Source: Evansella clarkii (lineage in GTDB: Bacteria > Bacillota > Bacilli > Bacillales > Salisediminibacteriaceae). Taken from it: 64,000 nt of DNA. The stretch's first letter is position 1. Every line of letters begins with the position of its first letter. The notes beneath the pieces are model-generated. The model was not told where the DNA came from, searched no databases, and saw only the letters and a list, made by a program, of their open reading frames with translations. Positions 45,741 through 53,051 of this stretch are shown piece after piece. Where the stretch lies: NCBI RefSeq assembly GCF_002019695.1, contig NZ_KV917376.1:4656072-4720071 (forward strand). The letters run 5' to 3'. The position numbers were made by a program, and so were the translations under genes.

Positions 45741-45815
45741 TGGTACGCCTACCAGGAATCGAACCTGGACTGTGAAGGTAGAAACATCATGTGCTATCCG
45801 TTACACCATAGGCGC
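45741..45815 (-). tRNA. tRNA-Arg (UCU), prophage-encoded
   Basis: The minus strand folds as a cloverleaf of 75 bases with encoded CCA. Acceptor GCGCCTA pairs with TAGGCGT, D-stem GTGT with GCAC, and T-stem CCAGG with CCTGG around TTCGATT. The anticodon loop TTTCTAC gives UCU, reading AGA. The anticodon stem has one T-T mismatch. It lies inside the late operon between a terminator and small phage genes. Confidence 0.93.
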
Positions 45816-45852
45816 ATAAAAAGCGCTGCCCTTTTATGGACAACGCTTTAAT
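45816..45852 (-). terminator. Hairpin upstream of tRNA-Arg
   Basis: The minus strand reads AAAGCG...CGCTTTTT with an imperfect inner stem. It probably separates the upstream late-regulator unit from the tRNA, or assists tRNA processing. Confidence 0.55.
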
Positions 45853-46220
45853 GTGTGATTTCAAATTATTTTCAATTGGGTCTTCTTATGAAACTTCCTA
45901 TTTGGCCTACTTCATAGTAGATCCCTCCCTTTCACCTGACATGCAGCATAAATCAAACTGACTCATTGAACCTTTTAAAAGGATGCAATACTACGACAAT
46001 TACATATTACTACGGATTATCCAAAATATTCTTTTTAAATTCTCCCCAAATTCTCCGCACTAATATTTTCCAGTTCGTGAAGTCCTGTCCTTGAATTACC
46101 CATATCTTATATTGTGTTACATTCCCTAAACCTCCAAATCCCTTGATAGACATAAAACAGTCTTGATTCCTAAATATGAATGACACATTTATTTTTTAAA
46201 GTTCATTGTATAAATACAGA
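45853..46220. other. Non-coding gap before the late operon
   Basis: About 370 bases without a plausible ORF on either strand. It lies downstream of the ArpU/recombinase unit and upstream of the tRNA and structural genes, the usual place for a late promoter. I can see no promoter match good enough to assign. Confidence 0.5.
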
Positions 46221-46256
46221 TAAAAAAATAAGCCCTCCTGTATGGATGAGCTTATA
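46221..46256 (-). terminator. Terminator behind the tyrosine recombinase gene
   Basis: The minus strand ATAAGC / GCTTAT stem is followed by TTTTTTT and overlaps the end of the recombinase reading frame. Confidence 0.7.
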
Positions 46257-46793
46257 TCTTAAATTTCTTCATTGCTTTGTCCATGCTGTCTTGGTTGATA
46301 CCGATATACCTTAATGTAACCTTTGGATCAGAGTGGTTGAATATCTCCTGGAGAAGGGCCACATCCTTTGTCTGCTGATAAAAATGAAGCCGAATGTCTT
46401 CCTTAATGTATGGGTCCCTATGTCGTCCAGGTTAACGTGTGCAGCTGCCTCACGTAATATCTTATAAGCCATACTCCTGCCAATCGGTTTATTAATCCCT
46501 TTCCTACTGGCAAATAGATATTCATGGTCCTCCTTGTCTTGGATGTACTCATTAAGTTCTTTCCTTAATGCTGCTGTCATATCAATTCGTTTTTGCTTAT
46601 TCGTTTTCGTTTCTCTCAAATTAAAATACGGCTTCTTAGCGTCCTGCACTCTCAGTGGGAGGATATCCGATATTCTCAATCCACTATTTATCCCTACCAA
46701 GAAGAGAATATAATTACGATGGCTCTTTTCTTTCAAGAATCGTTTTATCTCTCTAATAACTTCAGGATCCCGAATCGGCTGAACAAAGTTCAT
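46252..46793 (-). pseudogene. Tyrosine recombinase/integrase, frameshifted
   Basis: The first frame (to about 46400) encodes a Xer-type catalytic domain with GLRISDILPLRVQDA (catalytic Arg) and GTHTLRKTFG (HxxR). It then goes out of frame. The other frame continues the protein: HFYQQTKDVALLQEIFNHSD, then RYIGINQDSMDKAMKKFKI with the catalytic Tyr, and a stop at 46252. One base lost at about 46390 explains the break. The intact product would be about 180 residues, the small integrase type often paired with ArpU in Bacillus phages. Confidence 0.85.
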
Positions 46794-47245
46794 GCCCTCT
46801 CCCTCCTTCGTTCATCGTACACTTCAACCTTAAGCATTATAGCAAGCCTTAAAAAGGCTCGACCCTTCAACTTATAATACTTAGTCTCCGAGATGCCTAA
46901 ATCATTGTATATCTCATAATTGTAGGCATAGGAGCTTTCCATGTATTCTTTAACAATGACGCTTCGTTCTTCTTCCGGAAGCCTGTTAATAGCTTCTACC
47001 ATTTGTTCAATAAATGCTATTTTCTCTATTTCAGCATCAGCATTTTTAATGGCCACATCCTCCGTCGAAGAATGAAATTGATTGCTGGGTTTAACAGGCA
47101 CTAACTGTAACGAAGCTGTTACTTTTGGCTGATGAGTTATCGGCAAGGTTAATAGGGCATACTGAAGGGTCTGCAGTTCATCCTCAACTGCTTTGCGTGT
47201 CGCTTTCCTATTAATTCTTGGTAGTCGGAAATTGATATTGTTCAT
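46790..47245 (-). CDS. ArpU-family late transcription regulator
   Basis: This 151-residue protein has a sigma-like C-terminal region, RLPEEERSVIVKEYMESSYA followed by IYNDLGISETKYYKLKGRAF, as in ArpU regulators that switch on packaging and lysis genes in Gram-positive phages. It overlaps the recombinase gene by four bases. Its position upstream of the structural genes fits the role. Confidence 0.9.
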   Translation of the reverse strand: MNNINFRLPRINRKATRKAVEDELQTLQYALLTLPITHQPKVTASLQLVPVKPSNQFHSSTEDVAIKNADAEIEKIAFIEQMVEAINRLPEEERSVIVKEYMESSYAYNYEIYNDLGISETKYYKLKGRAFLRLAIMLKVEVYDERRRERA

Positions 47246-47256
47246 AATAGCCTCCT

Positions 47257-47418
47257 TTATTTTTGCCTGATTGCTCCTCCGCGGCGTTCGTAAGTTCTGC
47301 GGTTAATTCCCATTAAATCTTTTAGATCTCTGTCGCTAAGTTTATCCTTGTCTTCTTTAGGCTTATTTTTCTGCTTCTGATTTTTCCAGCGCTTCATTTC
47401 TGTTTTTAAATTCCTCAT
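47257..47418 (-). CDS. Small basic phage protein
   Basis: This 53-residue protein starts at MRNLKTEMKRWKNQ (ATG 47418) with GGGAGGG five bases upstream. It is very rich in Lys and Arg and ends with LSDRDLKDLMGINRRTYERRG, which resembles a helix-turn-helix. It lies directly before ArpU and is probably co-transcribed. Confidence 0.75.
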   Translation of the reverse strand: MRNLKTEMKRWKNQKQKNKPKEDKDKLSDRDLKDLMGINRRTYERRGGAIRQK

Positions 47419-47433
47419 ATTTTCCCTCCCACA

Positions 47434-47477
47434 AATAAAAGAGGGCACCACTCCCCAATTTTGGAGAATGGTGCCCT
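47434..47477 (-). terminator. Terminator in front of the ArpU unit
   Basis: AGGGCACCATTCTCC and its partner GGGGAGTGGTGCCCT form a long stem on the minus strand followed by CTTTTA. Confidence 0.75.
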
Positions 47478-47530
47478 GCGTTCTTCGCTCAGGCTAAGTA
47501 TTTTGTTTTGGTTTATCATCGTTCTGCGAC

Positions 47531-48241
47531 TCAATCGTATTCAGGGTTAGTAATCTCTAGCTCACATTTATCTTCATCGATGATTAATTTTGCACCACTT
47601 GTATAAATTTTGAATAACGTTTCTTCGAGTCCGTGCAAACCATTTAAAACTGCTTTCACATCAAATTCATTGATATTTTTACGACTGTATCTTTCTTCAT
47701 TGTTAATCATTACAGAACACAACTCACCTTGACTATTTACAAGCAATCTATATTTACATTGGTATTCACTTATATCATTTCTCGAATCTAAACCGATCCA
47801 GTGTGAACTATACGAATCATCTATGTGAAGAGTCATTTCGTGATATTCGTCATATCCTAATTCATTTAAATCCTCGATTTCTTCAATCAATTCTTTAACT
47901 AACTCAGACAATTTGTATTCACGTTTTGAATCTGTCAGTAATCCTTCAATCTGATTTTTTATTTGCGCTACACCTTGGTTTGTGATTTCGTCATCCAATT
48001 TATCTTTTATCGCTTGAAGAATTAAGTGATTATAAGATGATAAGTTGAGATCTTTAAAGTTAATCTGTAGAGCGTCTCTAGCTGTGTTTTTAAGATCCTT
48101 AGAAAAGTCACTCCAATTTCCAAATAAGTCTTTTGCAACATCATTAACAGTTGATTCAACGTGTTTTTCAACAATTTCTTGCACTTTCCCTTCAGACTCC
48201 ATTTTCTCTAAACTCTCAATTACCATTCTGTTTAAATCCAT
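47531..48241 (-). CDS. Phage protein of unknown function
   Basis: This 236-residue acidic protein is helical in the first 150 residues and has a beta-rich C-terminal part with YRLLVNSQGELCSVMINNEE. No catalytic or DNA-binding motif is visible. It stands alone before a terminator, downstream of the XtrA-like gene. Function unknown. Confidence 0.75.
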   Translation of the reverse strand: MDLNRMVIESLEKMESEGKVQEIVEKHVESTVNDVAKDLFGNWSDFSKDLKNTARDALQINFKDLNLSSYNHLILQAIKDKLDDEITNQGVAQIKNQIEGLLTDSKREYKLSELVKELIEEIEDLNELGYDEYHEMTLHIDDSYSSHWIGLDSRNDISEYQCKYRLLVNSQGELCSVMINNEERYSRKNINEFDVKAVLNGLHGLEETLFKIYTSGAKLIIDEDKCELEITNPEYD

Positions 48242-48285
48242 TTATATAACCCCGTTTCATTTTTTAATTTGCTGCACAGTATGCT

Positions 48286-48462
48286 TCAAATACGAATCCT
48301 CTCTTTCTTCACAACATCCATCATTCTGTGATCTTTCCATGTAACTGTATAATCGCCGTGCCCTGAATCAGGACATTTTATTTTAGTCAACGTGCCATTT
48401 TTTACGACATAAATGCAGTTTTCAGTAATATCTATTTCAACAATCCTTTTCTTTTGTTCCAA
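48286..48462 (-). CDS. XtrA/YqaO-like small phage protein
   Basis: This 58-residue ORF starts at TTG 48462 with GGGAGGGG upstream. The pattern IDITENCIYVVKNGTLTKIK followed by GDYTVTWKDHRM resembles XtrA/YqaO proteins of Bacillus prophages, which lie before the late regulator. Function is unknown. It was identified only by inspecting the gap between longer genes. Confidence 0.65.
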   Translation of the reverse strand: MEQKKRIVEIDITENCIYVVKNGTLTKIKCPDSGHGDYTVTWKDHRMMDVVKKERIRI

Positions 48463-48527
48463 ATTGACCCCTCCCAGTGTATAATCAAGATAGCGACTTA
48501 CTTGACCGTCCTGGAAGGGGCGGTTTT

Positions 48528-48692
48528 TTAAAATAATTTTTTGAGTTTTTTTCCTACTTTCTTCTTAGCTACTCTTCCAGCGATTTGCTTCGCACCACCA
48601 CTTTTACTTTCCCTCACTGAACGAACATCCGTAGCAATCGTAGTTGCAGTATCAATTTTCTTCATTGCAGCACCAAATTTAAAGAATCCCAT
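48528..48692 (-). CDS. Small basic phage protein
   Basis: This 54-residue ORF, MGFFKFGAAMKKIDTATT and onward, has AAAAGGAGAG before the ATG and a Lys-rich tail ending KKLKKLF. The amphipathic basic C-terminus suggests nucleic acid or membrane contact. No family recognised. Confidence 0.62.
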   Translation of the reverse strand: MGFFKFGAAMKKIDTATTIATDVRSVRESKSGGAKQIAGRVAKKKVGKKLKKLF

Positions 48693-48715
48693 TATCAATC
48701 TCTCCTTTTACATTA

Positions 48716-48856
48716 TTATTTTCTTGCACGAGGCCAGCGATAATCGCCTTTTCTTGGCTGTTTCTTTTGATACCCTATAAAACCTTTCTTGTGCTTCGTC
48801 TTATCAATTCTGTTTATATCTTCCTGAGTGACTTTTCTAGTTACTATTTCATTCAC
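48716..48856 (-). CDS. Small basic phage protein
   Basis: This 46-residue ORF starts at GTG 48856. It is basic, with VTQEDINRIDKTKHKKGFIG and a C-terminus RKGDYRWPRARK. The ribosome binding site is weak (AGGTAA, 12 bases away). It fills the gap between two other phage genes exactly, which supports it. Confidence 0.5.
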   Translation of the reverse strand: MNEIVTRKVTQEDINRIDKTKHKKGFIGYQKKQPRKGDYRWPRARK

Positions 48857-48858
48857 AA

Positions 48859-49188
48859 TCAATTACCTACTTCCCATCGCCTTGGAACTAACCTTGGTAC
48901 CCCAATGTTTTTTTCTTTCAGACTATATCGGCCGTTTCTGTAGTATCGTTGGATTGTTGCTTGTCCAGATGTGAACATAAAGCAGGAATGATCATATTTC
49001 CTAATTTCCTTATGTCCTATAAGGTTATTTGCGATTTGTTGCCGACAGTAAAACTTCCTCTGGAAATACGGATGATCGACAGCAAATATATGCTTGCACT
49101 CGGCGCACAGCTTCCCAGGCTGTCCTTTATATTTTTTCCTCCGTGATACTTCAGAAATATCAAACAAATGAAGATATTCAATGTCCAT
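48859..49188 (-). CDS. Phage protein with cysteine/histidine cluster
   Basis: This 109-residue protein has GKLCAECKHIFAVDHPYFQR near residue 26, YCRQQI and HSCF, a spacing that suggests a zinc site. The C-terminus is basic with RLVPRRWEVGN. It starts behind GAGGTG. I do not recognise the family. Confidence 0.7.
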   Translation of the reverse strand: MDIEYLHLFDISEVSRRKKYKGQPGKLCAECKHIFAVDHPYFQRKFYCRQQIANNLIGHKEIRKYDHSCFMFTSGQATIQRYYRNGRYSLKEKNIGVPRLVPRRWEVGN

Positions 49189-49197
49189 AAAATCACC

Positions 49198-49776
49198 TCA
49201 GTAACCATTTTTCTGTCGCTGGTGATTAACTTTGTTTTTCTCATAGTAAGCCTGTTTCACTGTCTCTTCATTAAAACCAAACATGTAGCCGAGCTTGATT
49301 AAATAATTGAAGAGGATTTCAATGTTTTTGTGTTTGTCCTCTTTTCTCACATACGGTAAGGTTGCTATTAATTGAGCAATTCCTAAAACCAGGTTGTTTA
49401 GATCGTAGCTGCCTGGATCTTTGTATTCGTGCTCATGATATCCGTAGTCATTAGCATTGGATAAAGTAAAGTGTATGGAGTCGATGTACTCCTCTAAGAG
49501 TGGGTTTCTCCAATTAGATTCATCTATCTTTTCTAATTCTTCCTCACTTGTTGGGCATCCAAGTTCATGCCAGGTTTCTGAATCTAATACTTTTGTCTTT
49601 GGTGATTGATCCTCACTCCAAAACTTGAAAAATCTAGCCTCATTCACACATTCAAATAGTTCGGTTAATAGTGATACAGCTTTCTTCTTCGATAAATCTT
49701 TACCTTGCAATTTATGTTCCTGGATAATATGTTCATCCAATTTCTTTTGTTCTGGAAATAACTCATTTAAATTCAA
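49198..49776 (-). CDS. Dimeric all-alpha dUTPase (DUTPase_2)
   Basis: This 192-residue helical protein hydrolyses dUTP to dUMP and lowers uracil incorporation. The family motifs are visible: ELFECVNEARFFKFWSEDQ near residue 40, EEYIDSIHFTLSNAND near 95, and a helix beginning NNLVLGIAQLIATL. It is the MazG-like dimeric type, not the trimeric beta type. It overlaps the following upstream gene by four bases. Confidence 0.9.
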   Translation of the reverse strand: MNLNELFPEQKKLDEHIIQEHKLQGKDLSKKKAVSLLTELFECVNEARFFKFWSEDQSPKTKVLDSETWHELGCPTSEEELEKIDESNWRNPLLEEYIDSIHFTLSNANDYGYHEHEYKDPGSYDLNNLVLGIAQLIATLPYVRKEDKHKNIEILFNYLIKLGYMFGFNEETVKQAYYEKNKVNHQRQKNGY

Positions 49777-50090
49777 ACTGCATCCCCCTTAATTTGACTA
49801 ATACGAATAGCAATTCCTTCACCTTTCCTGCCATCGTTGTAAAAAGTGAGGTGAAACAAAGCGAGAAATACTTCGTTCTCATCCCTTTTCAGCTTCTTTG
49901 CGATAATAGGTAGACTAACACCCTGCATCCATAATCTTTTAATCTCAGCTAATTCTGAGCGAGAAAACAACAAGTCGAAACGGTCTAAGATGATGACAGA
50001 TTCCCCTGGCTCGTTTTTCATGTAGTTTTCAAGTCCGGCAATTGTTTGACTTTCAGACCACATCTGCTTATCTAGTTGTTGCTGATTCAT
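49773..50090 (-). CDS. Phage protein with helix-turn-helix-like segment
   Basis: This 105-residue protein has ELAEIKRLWMQGVSLPIIAK followed by KLKRDENEVFLALFHL, the shape of a sigma-70 region 4 type HTH. GGAGGG lies five bases before the ATG. It overlaps dUTPase and the coiled-coil gene. It may be a transcription regulator; only the motif supports this. Confidence 0.68.
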   Translation of the reverse strand: MNQQQLDKQMWSESQTIAGLENYMKNEPGESVIILDRFDLLFSRSELAEIKRLWMQGVSLPIIAKKLKRDENEVFLALFHLTFYNDGRKGEGIAIRISQIKGDAV

Positions 50091-50310
50091 GTTGACCCTC
50101 CGCCTTCTTCAGCCGTTCCAGAAGATAGCGTTCCTGAAGCTTCTGTTGTTCTGAATATCTGTTTAATTCTTCAATCTCATATTTCTGGTCCTCAACTGTT
50201 TTCTCAAGCTCAATGATTCGTTGGTAAATATACTGATCCTTAAACTCCTCACTATCTTTCAGAAGGTCTTTAATAGTCTGGTTCATTTCAGGGTAAGTGG
50301 TTATAGTCAT
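50068..50310 (-). CDS. Small coiled-coil phage protein
   Basis: This protein of about 80 residues starts at ATG 50310 behind GGAGG. After a short N-terminus it is one long charged coiled coil (residues 25-75). It overlaps both the HTH-like gene and the YopX gene. Confidence 0.68.
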   Translation of the reverse strand: MTITTYPEMNQTIKDLLKDSEEFKDQYIYQRIIELEKTVEDQKYEIEELNRYSEQQKLQERYLLERLKKAEGQHESATTR

Positions 50311-50720
50311 TATCTGCACTCCTCCAGCAGTTCAGGGTTTTCGTATATGTTGCCGATGACTTCTATCTGGTGCAGCTCATTCCATACTGGAACTGCAGCT
50401 GTACCATTATCAATCCACCAGCACCCTTCAAACATTTTTACTTCCCCAATAAATGTCCTTGGTTCTCCAAATGCAAAGACCTGGCGTTTAACAAAATCAC
50501 CCTCATAAATCTCCTTGCAGTTCTTGTCTTTTATTCCGATAAATTCGCGAAGGGTTATTTCTCCATTTTCATCATAGAATCCACTTACCTGACTTTCTCT
50601 TCTCCACCAATGAGCTAAATCGTAACAACCTGTGCAAGCATTAGCATCAAAGTCAATCTCCATTACAACAAGCATCTTTTTTTCTTCTTTGTGCCAACCT
50701 TGGTATTTAATTTCCCTCAC
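50310..50720 (-). CDS. YopX family protein
   Basis: This 136-residue protein opens MREIKYQGWHKEEKKMLVV and has FIGIKDKNCKEIYEGDFVK and HQIEVIGNIYENPELL, the YopX signature found in SPbeta and many Gram-positive phages. Its function is unknown. A GTG start overlaps the stop of the zinc-ribbon mini-gene. Confidence 0.92.
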   Translation of the reverse strand: MREIKYQGWHKEEKKMLVVMEIDFDANACTGCYDLAHWWRRESQVSGFYDENGEITLREFIGIKDKNCKEIYEGDFVKRQVFAFGEPRTFIGEVKMFEGCWWIDNGTAAVPVWNELHQIEVIGNIYENPELLEECR

Positions 50721-50854
50721 GCCTCCACAACCTCCTTCTCTTCCTCGCCTAATCTATCAATTGCATAATCAAACATTTCCTGATGACACTTATCGCATAA
50801 CGGCACCTGGCGCGGGGAAACAAGAGTCACTTTACACTCAACACATTTATTCAT
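50717..50854 (-). CDS. Zinc-ribbon mini-protein
   Basis: This 45-residue ORF, MNKCVECKVTLVSPRQVPLC and onward, has two CxxC pairs (C4-C7 and C20-C23). GGGAGG precedes the ATG and its stop overlaps the YopX start (GTGA). This is a typical small zinc finger of the phage early region. Confidence 0.72.
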   Translation of the reverse strand: MNKCVECKVTLVSPRQVPLCDKCHQEMFDYAIDRLGEEEKEVVEA

Positions 50855-50897
50855 TTTCAGTCCTCCCAGGGTTTATTTGTATAACCTTATCCAGACC

Positions 50898-52175
50898 TTA
50901 AATATTATTGAAATTCAGCCATTTAAAAGCTCTATCCGTTCCTTGCCGGTTAATATTTAATATGAAGCTACTAAAATCATTGGGGAGCTCAGGGATGTCA
51001 CGGACAATAGTTACAAGTTTTTTACTGAGTTCAACGTCCGACCGGCCATCCTCCAGTTTCTTGCTGTACCGTTTGAATTTCTTATCAAAGTTTTCAAGGT
51101 TCTCGTATATACCGTCCAAACCCTTATACTGTTGCACTAATGGTAGAGCAGCCTTTTCACCTACTCCTTTACAGCCTGGTATGTTGTCTGAGCTTTTCCC
51201 TGTTTCACCAAGTAAGGCCTTAACGTCAATCCACTGAGAAGGTTTTATTCCATATTCAGTCTCGAATGAGTCGGCCGAGAAACGAATGTCTTCCTTGTTT
51301 TTACTAAGGACCTGTATGATTCGTTTGTTTTCATCCAGTAGCTGAAAGAGGTCTTTATCTGATGAATATATATAGCAGCTTCCCTTGTCTGTAATGTTTG
51401 TCCACTTCTTAGAAAGAGCCCCGATCAGGTCATCAGCTTCATAAGGAAGCATCTTCAACTGTGGAATATTCATCATTTTTAGGGCTTCTTCCGTTGTTTC
51501 GAATTGTTGTTTTAGTTCTGGCTCCGTTTCGCCACGTAAACCCTTGTATTCCGGATATATCTTACGTCGGAACGTTTCAGATCTGCCCACGTCCCAGCAA
51601 ACAACTACATGATTAGTGTTAAATTGCTTAATCAGCCTTAACAATTTTTTAATAAATACATAGACTCCGTTTGTATAAAGTCCTTCCTGATTTTGAAGCA
51701 ACTTTCCCCGGAAGCTTGTGGCAAAGTACCCTCTTGAAAGTAAATTGGCTCCATCGATAAGTAAGAGATTGTCATTGGTAGTCGTTGTCTTCTTTTCTGC
51801 TTCCATCACTTTCTTAAGGCTAAGGATTAAACTGCCATCTATAACGTTGGCTGAGAGTAACGATTTCCTTTGCTGTTTATAGGCTTTAACTTTCATAGAG
51901 TTTAGTAACTCTATCAGACTGTTAACATCCAATCCTATAAGTTTAGAGCTCTTAAGCTGTACAATGTCGCCTTGCGAAGTGGATGTTATATGTGTATCGC
52001 TATTCCTTGCTATATCGGTAGATAACGTGACTATCAGGCGGTGGTTTTTTATTTCAACATTCGCAACAGAGTAATTCTTATCTTGTCTCGATAAAACCCT
52101 GGATAAGGAATTGATTTCAGCTTCAAATGTTTTGGGAGAAGCCTTATGTGAGGCCATTTGTACAAAGTGTTGCAT
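50898..52175 (-). CDS. 5'-3' exonuclease (PolA N-terminal/FEN type) with extra N-terminal domain
   Basis: The start at ATG 52175 follows AAAGGAGG. Residues 135-425 form a 5'-nuclease fold: LLLIDGANLLSRGYFA, CWDVGRSETFRRKIYPEYKG, PYEADDLIGALSKKW, YSSDKDLFQLL, and the helix-hairpin-helix region NIPGCKGVGEKAALPLV. Metal-binding Asp/Glu are retained. The first 130 residues are unrelated to the usual family and predicted alpha/beta. Such enzymes remove primers or flaps during phage replication; the role of the extension is open. Confidence 0.88.
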   Translation of the reverse strand: MQHFVQMASHKASPKTFEAEINSLSRVLSRQDKNYSVANVEIKNHRLIVTLSTDIARNSDTHITSTSQGDIVQLKSSKLIGLDVNSLIELLNSMKVKAYKQQRKSLLSANVIDGSLILSLKKVMEAEKKTTTTNDNLLLIDGANLLSRGYFATSFRGKLLQNQEGLYTNGVYVFIKKLLRLIKQFNTNHVVVCWDVGRSETFRRKIYPEYKGLRGETEPELKQQFETTEEALKMMNIPQLKMLPYEADDLIGALSKKWTNITDKGSCYIYSSDKDLFQLLDENKRIIQVLSKNKEDIRFSADSFETEYGIKPSQWIDVKALLGETGKSSDNIPGCKGVGEKAALPLVQQYKGLDGIYENLENFDKKFKRYSKKLEDGRSDVELSKKLVTIVRDIPELPNDFSSFILNINRQGTDRAFKWLNFNNI

Positions 52176-52186
52176 CACATCCTCCT

Positions 52187-52411
52187 TTAAAACAGAGCTA
52201 ATTGTTCAAATTTCACCTCAGTTTCAGGTGTGTCCTCTTCTTCCTCCTGGATCACTTCAAAGTGTTTTGCCCGGTAGCATCCGAAGTGGCTTCTTTTGCT
52301 GTTGAACCTTGATGCATAGAAGTGATTTGCACCGTTCGGGAAAAGAAAGTATTTCTTCCCTTCCTGGAGGGTTAATGTGTCGCCTTTATCGATGCAGATA
52401 CCTTGCATCAT
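52187..52411 (-). CDS. Small phage protein of unknown function
   Basis: This 74-residue protein has a beta-rich first half with GKKYFLFPNGANHFYASRF and an acidic second half. GAAGGAGG precedes the ATG. It overlaps the zinc-finger gene by 26 bases. The N-terminal part looks like a small SH3-type barrel, but this is a guess. Confidence 0.68.
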   Translation of the reverse strand: MMQGICIDKGDTLTLQEGKKYFLFPNGANHFYASRFNSKRSHFGCYRAKHFEVIQEEEEDTPETEVKFEQLALF

Positions 52412-52727
52412 GGATTCCTCCTTCGATAATCTTCGCTTTCTGCCTTAACCGTTTTATTTCTAAGTCTCCTGGAAGTTTAGCCTGAAGGTGTAATTTATAA
52501 TGGTGAGGGCACATATCGGCATGATGACCAACATTTTTACTACAATCAGGGCAAATGGGTAAGTCGCAAGTTTCATTGTGCCCTGTTGCATTCGCTTCCT
52601 GAAATTGCTTCCAGCTCCTCGCAAATATAATTCCGTTGCTATATTTGATTACGTAATCACAGAGTAGGGTTGCTTTTTTCACCCCGCATATGGAGCAAGG
52701 GTTTTCAAATACACCTGGTTCATTCAC
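52386..52727 (-). CDS. Phage zinc-finger protein
   Basis: This 113-residue protein contains NPCSICGVKKATLLCDY, then CDLPICPDCSKNVGHHADMC, a pair of zinc-binding clusters with CxxC spacing. The C-terminus is a basic helix. It lies in the early region and may bind nucleic acid. Family not recognised. Confidence 0.72.
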   Translation of the reverse strand: MNEPGVFENPCSICGVKKATLLCDYVIKYSNGIIFARSWKQFQEANATGHNETCDLPICPDCSKNVGHHADMCPHHYKLHLQAKLPGDLEIKRLRQKAKIIEGGIHDARYLHR

Positions 52728-52728
52728 T

Positions 52729-52878
52729 TCAAGATCTCACCTCTTTTAACTCTGGCAACCTGACATACTCAACTTCCAGTTCCTGCAGAGTAAGTTTCCT
52801 TAGTGGTCGTCCGTCTCTAGCTTCGAAGAATCCCTGCCGTTCAAGTTCCTGGATAAGTATTGCTCGTCTTAAGAGCAT
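52729..52878 (-). CDS. FbpA-like small protein
   Basis: This 49-residue ORF, with LIQELERQGFFEARDGRPLR followed by KLTLQELEVEY, matches the pattern of the Fur-regulated basic protein A family. Its start overlaps the stop of the preceding zinc-finger ORF (TGATG), and GGAGG lies upstream. In a phage the iron link known for B. subtilis FbpA need not hold. Confidence 0.7.
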   Translation of the reverse strand: MLLRRAILIQELERQGFFEARDGRPLRKLTLQELEVEYVRLPELKEVRS

Positions 52879-53042
52879 CAGATTGCCTCCTTCGCCTTTT
52901 CTGTTAATCTCTCATACCATTCCTCAAATCGTTTCCTTCTTGCTGCACGTTCTTCAGGCGGGCAATCGTAGCAATGGTGAAACTTACTAACAGAACCATC
53001 TGTTATGTGGATAACTCCTTTTCCTCCGCACGTATTACACAT
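52878..53042 (-). CDS. DnaJ-type zinc-finger mini-protein
   Basis: This 54-residue ORF begins MCNTCGGKGVIHI and has a second pair in HHCYDCPPEE, the CxxCxGxG style of DnaJ zinc fingers. The rest is a charged helix. AGGTGAG precedes the ATG. It sits directly behind the DnaC-like gene. Confidence 0.72.
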   Translation of the reverse strand: MCNTCGGKGVIHITDGSVSKFHHCYDCPPEERAARRKRFEEWYERLTEKAKEAI

Positions 53043-53051
53043 GCAGCTCAC

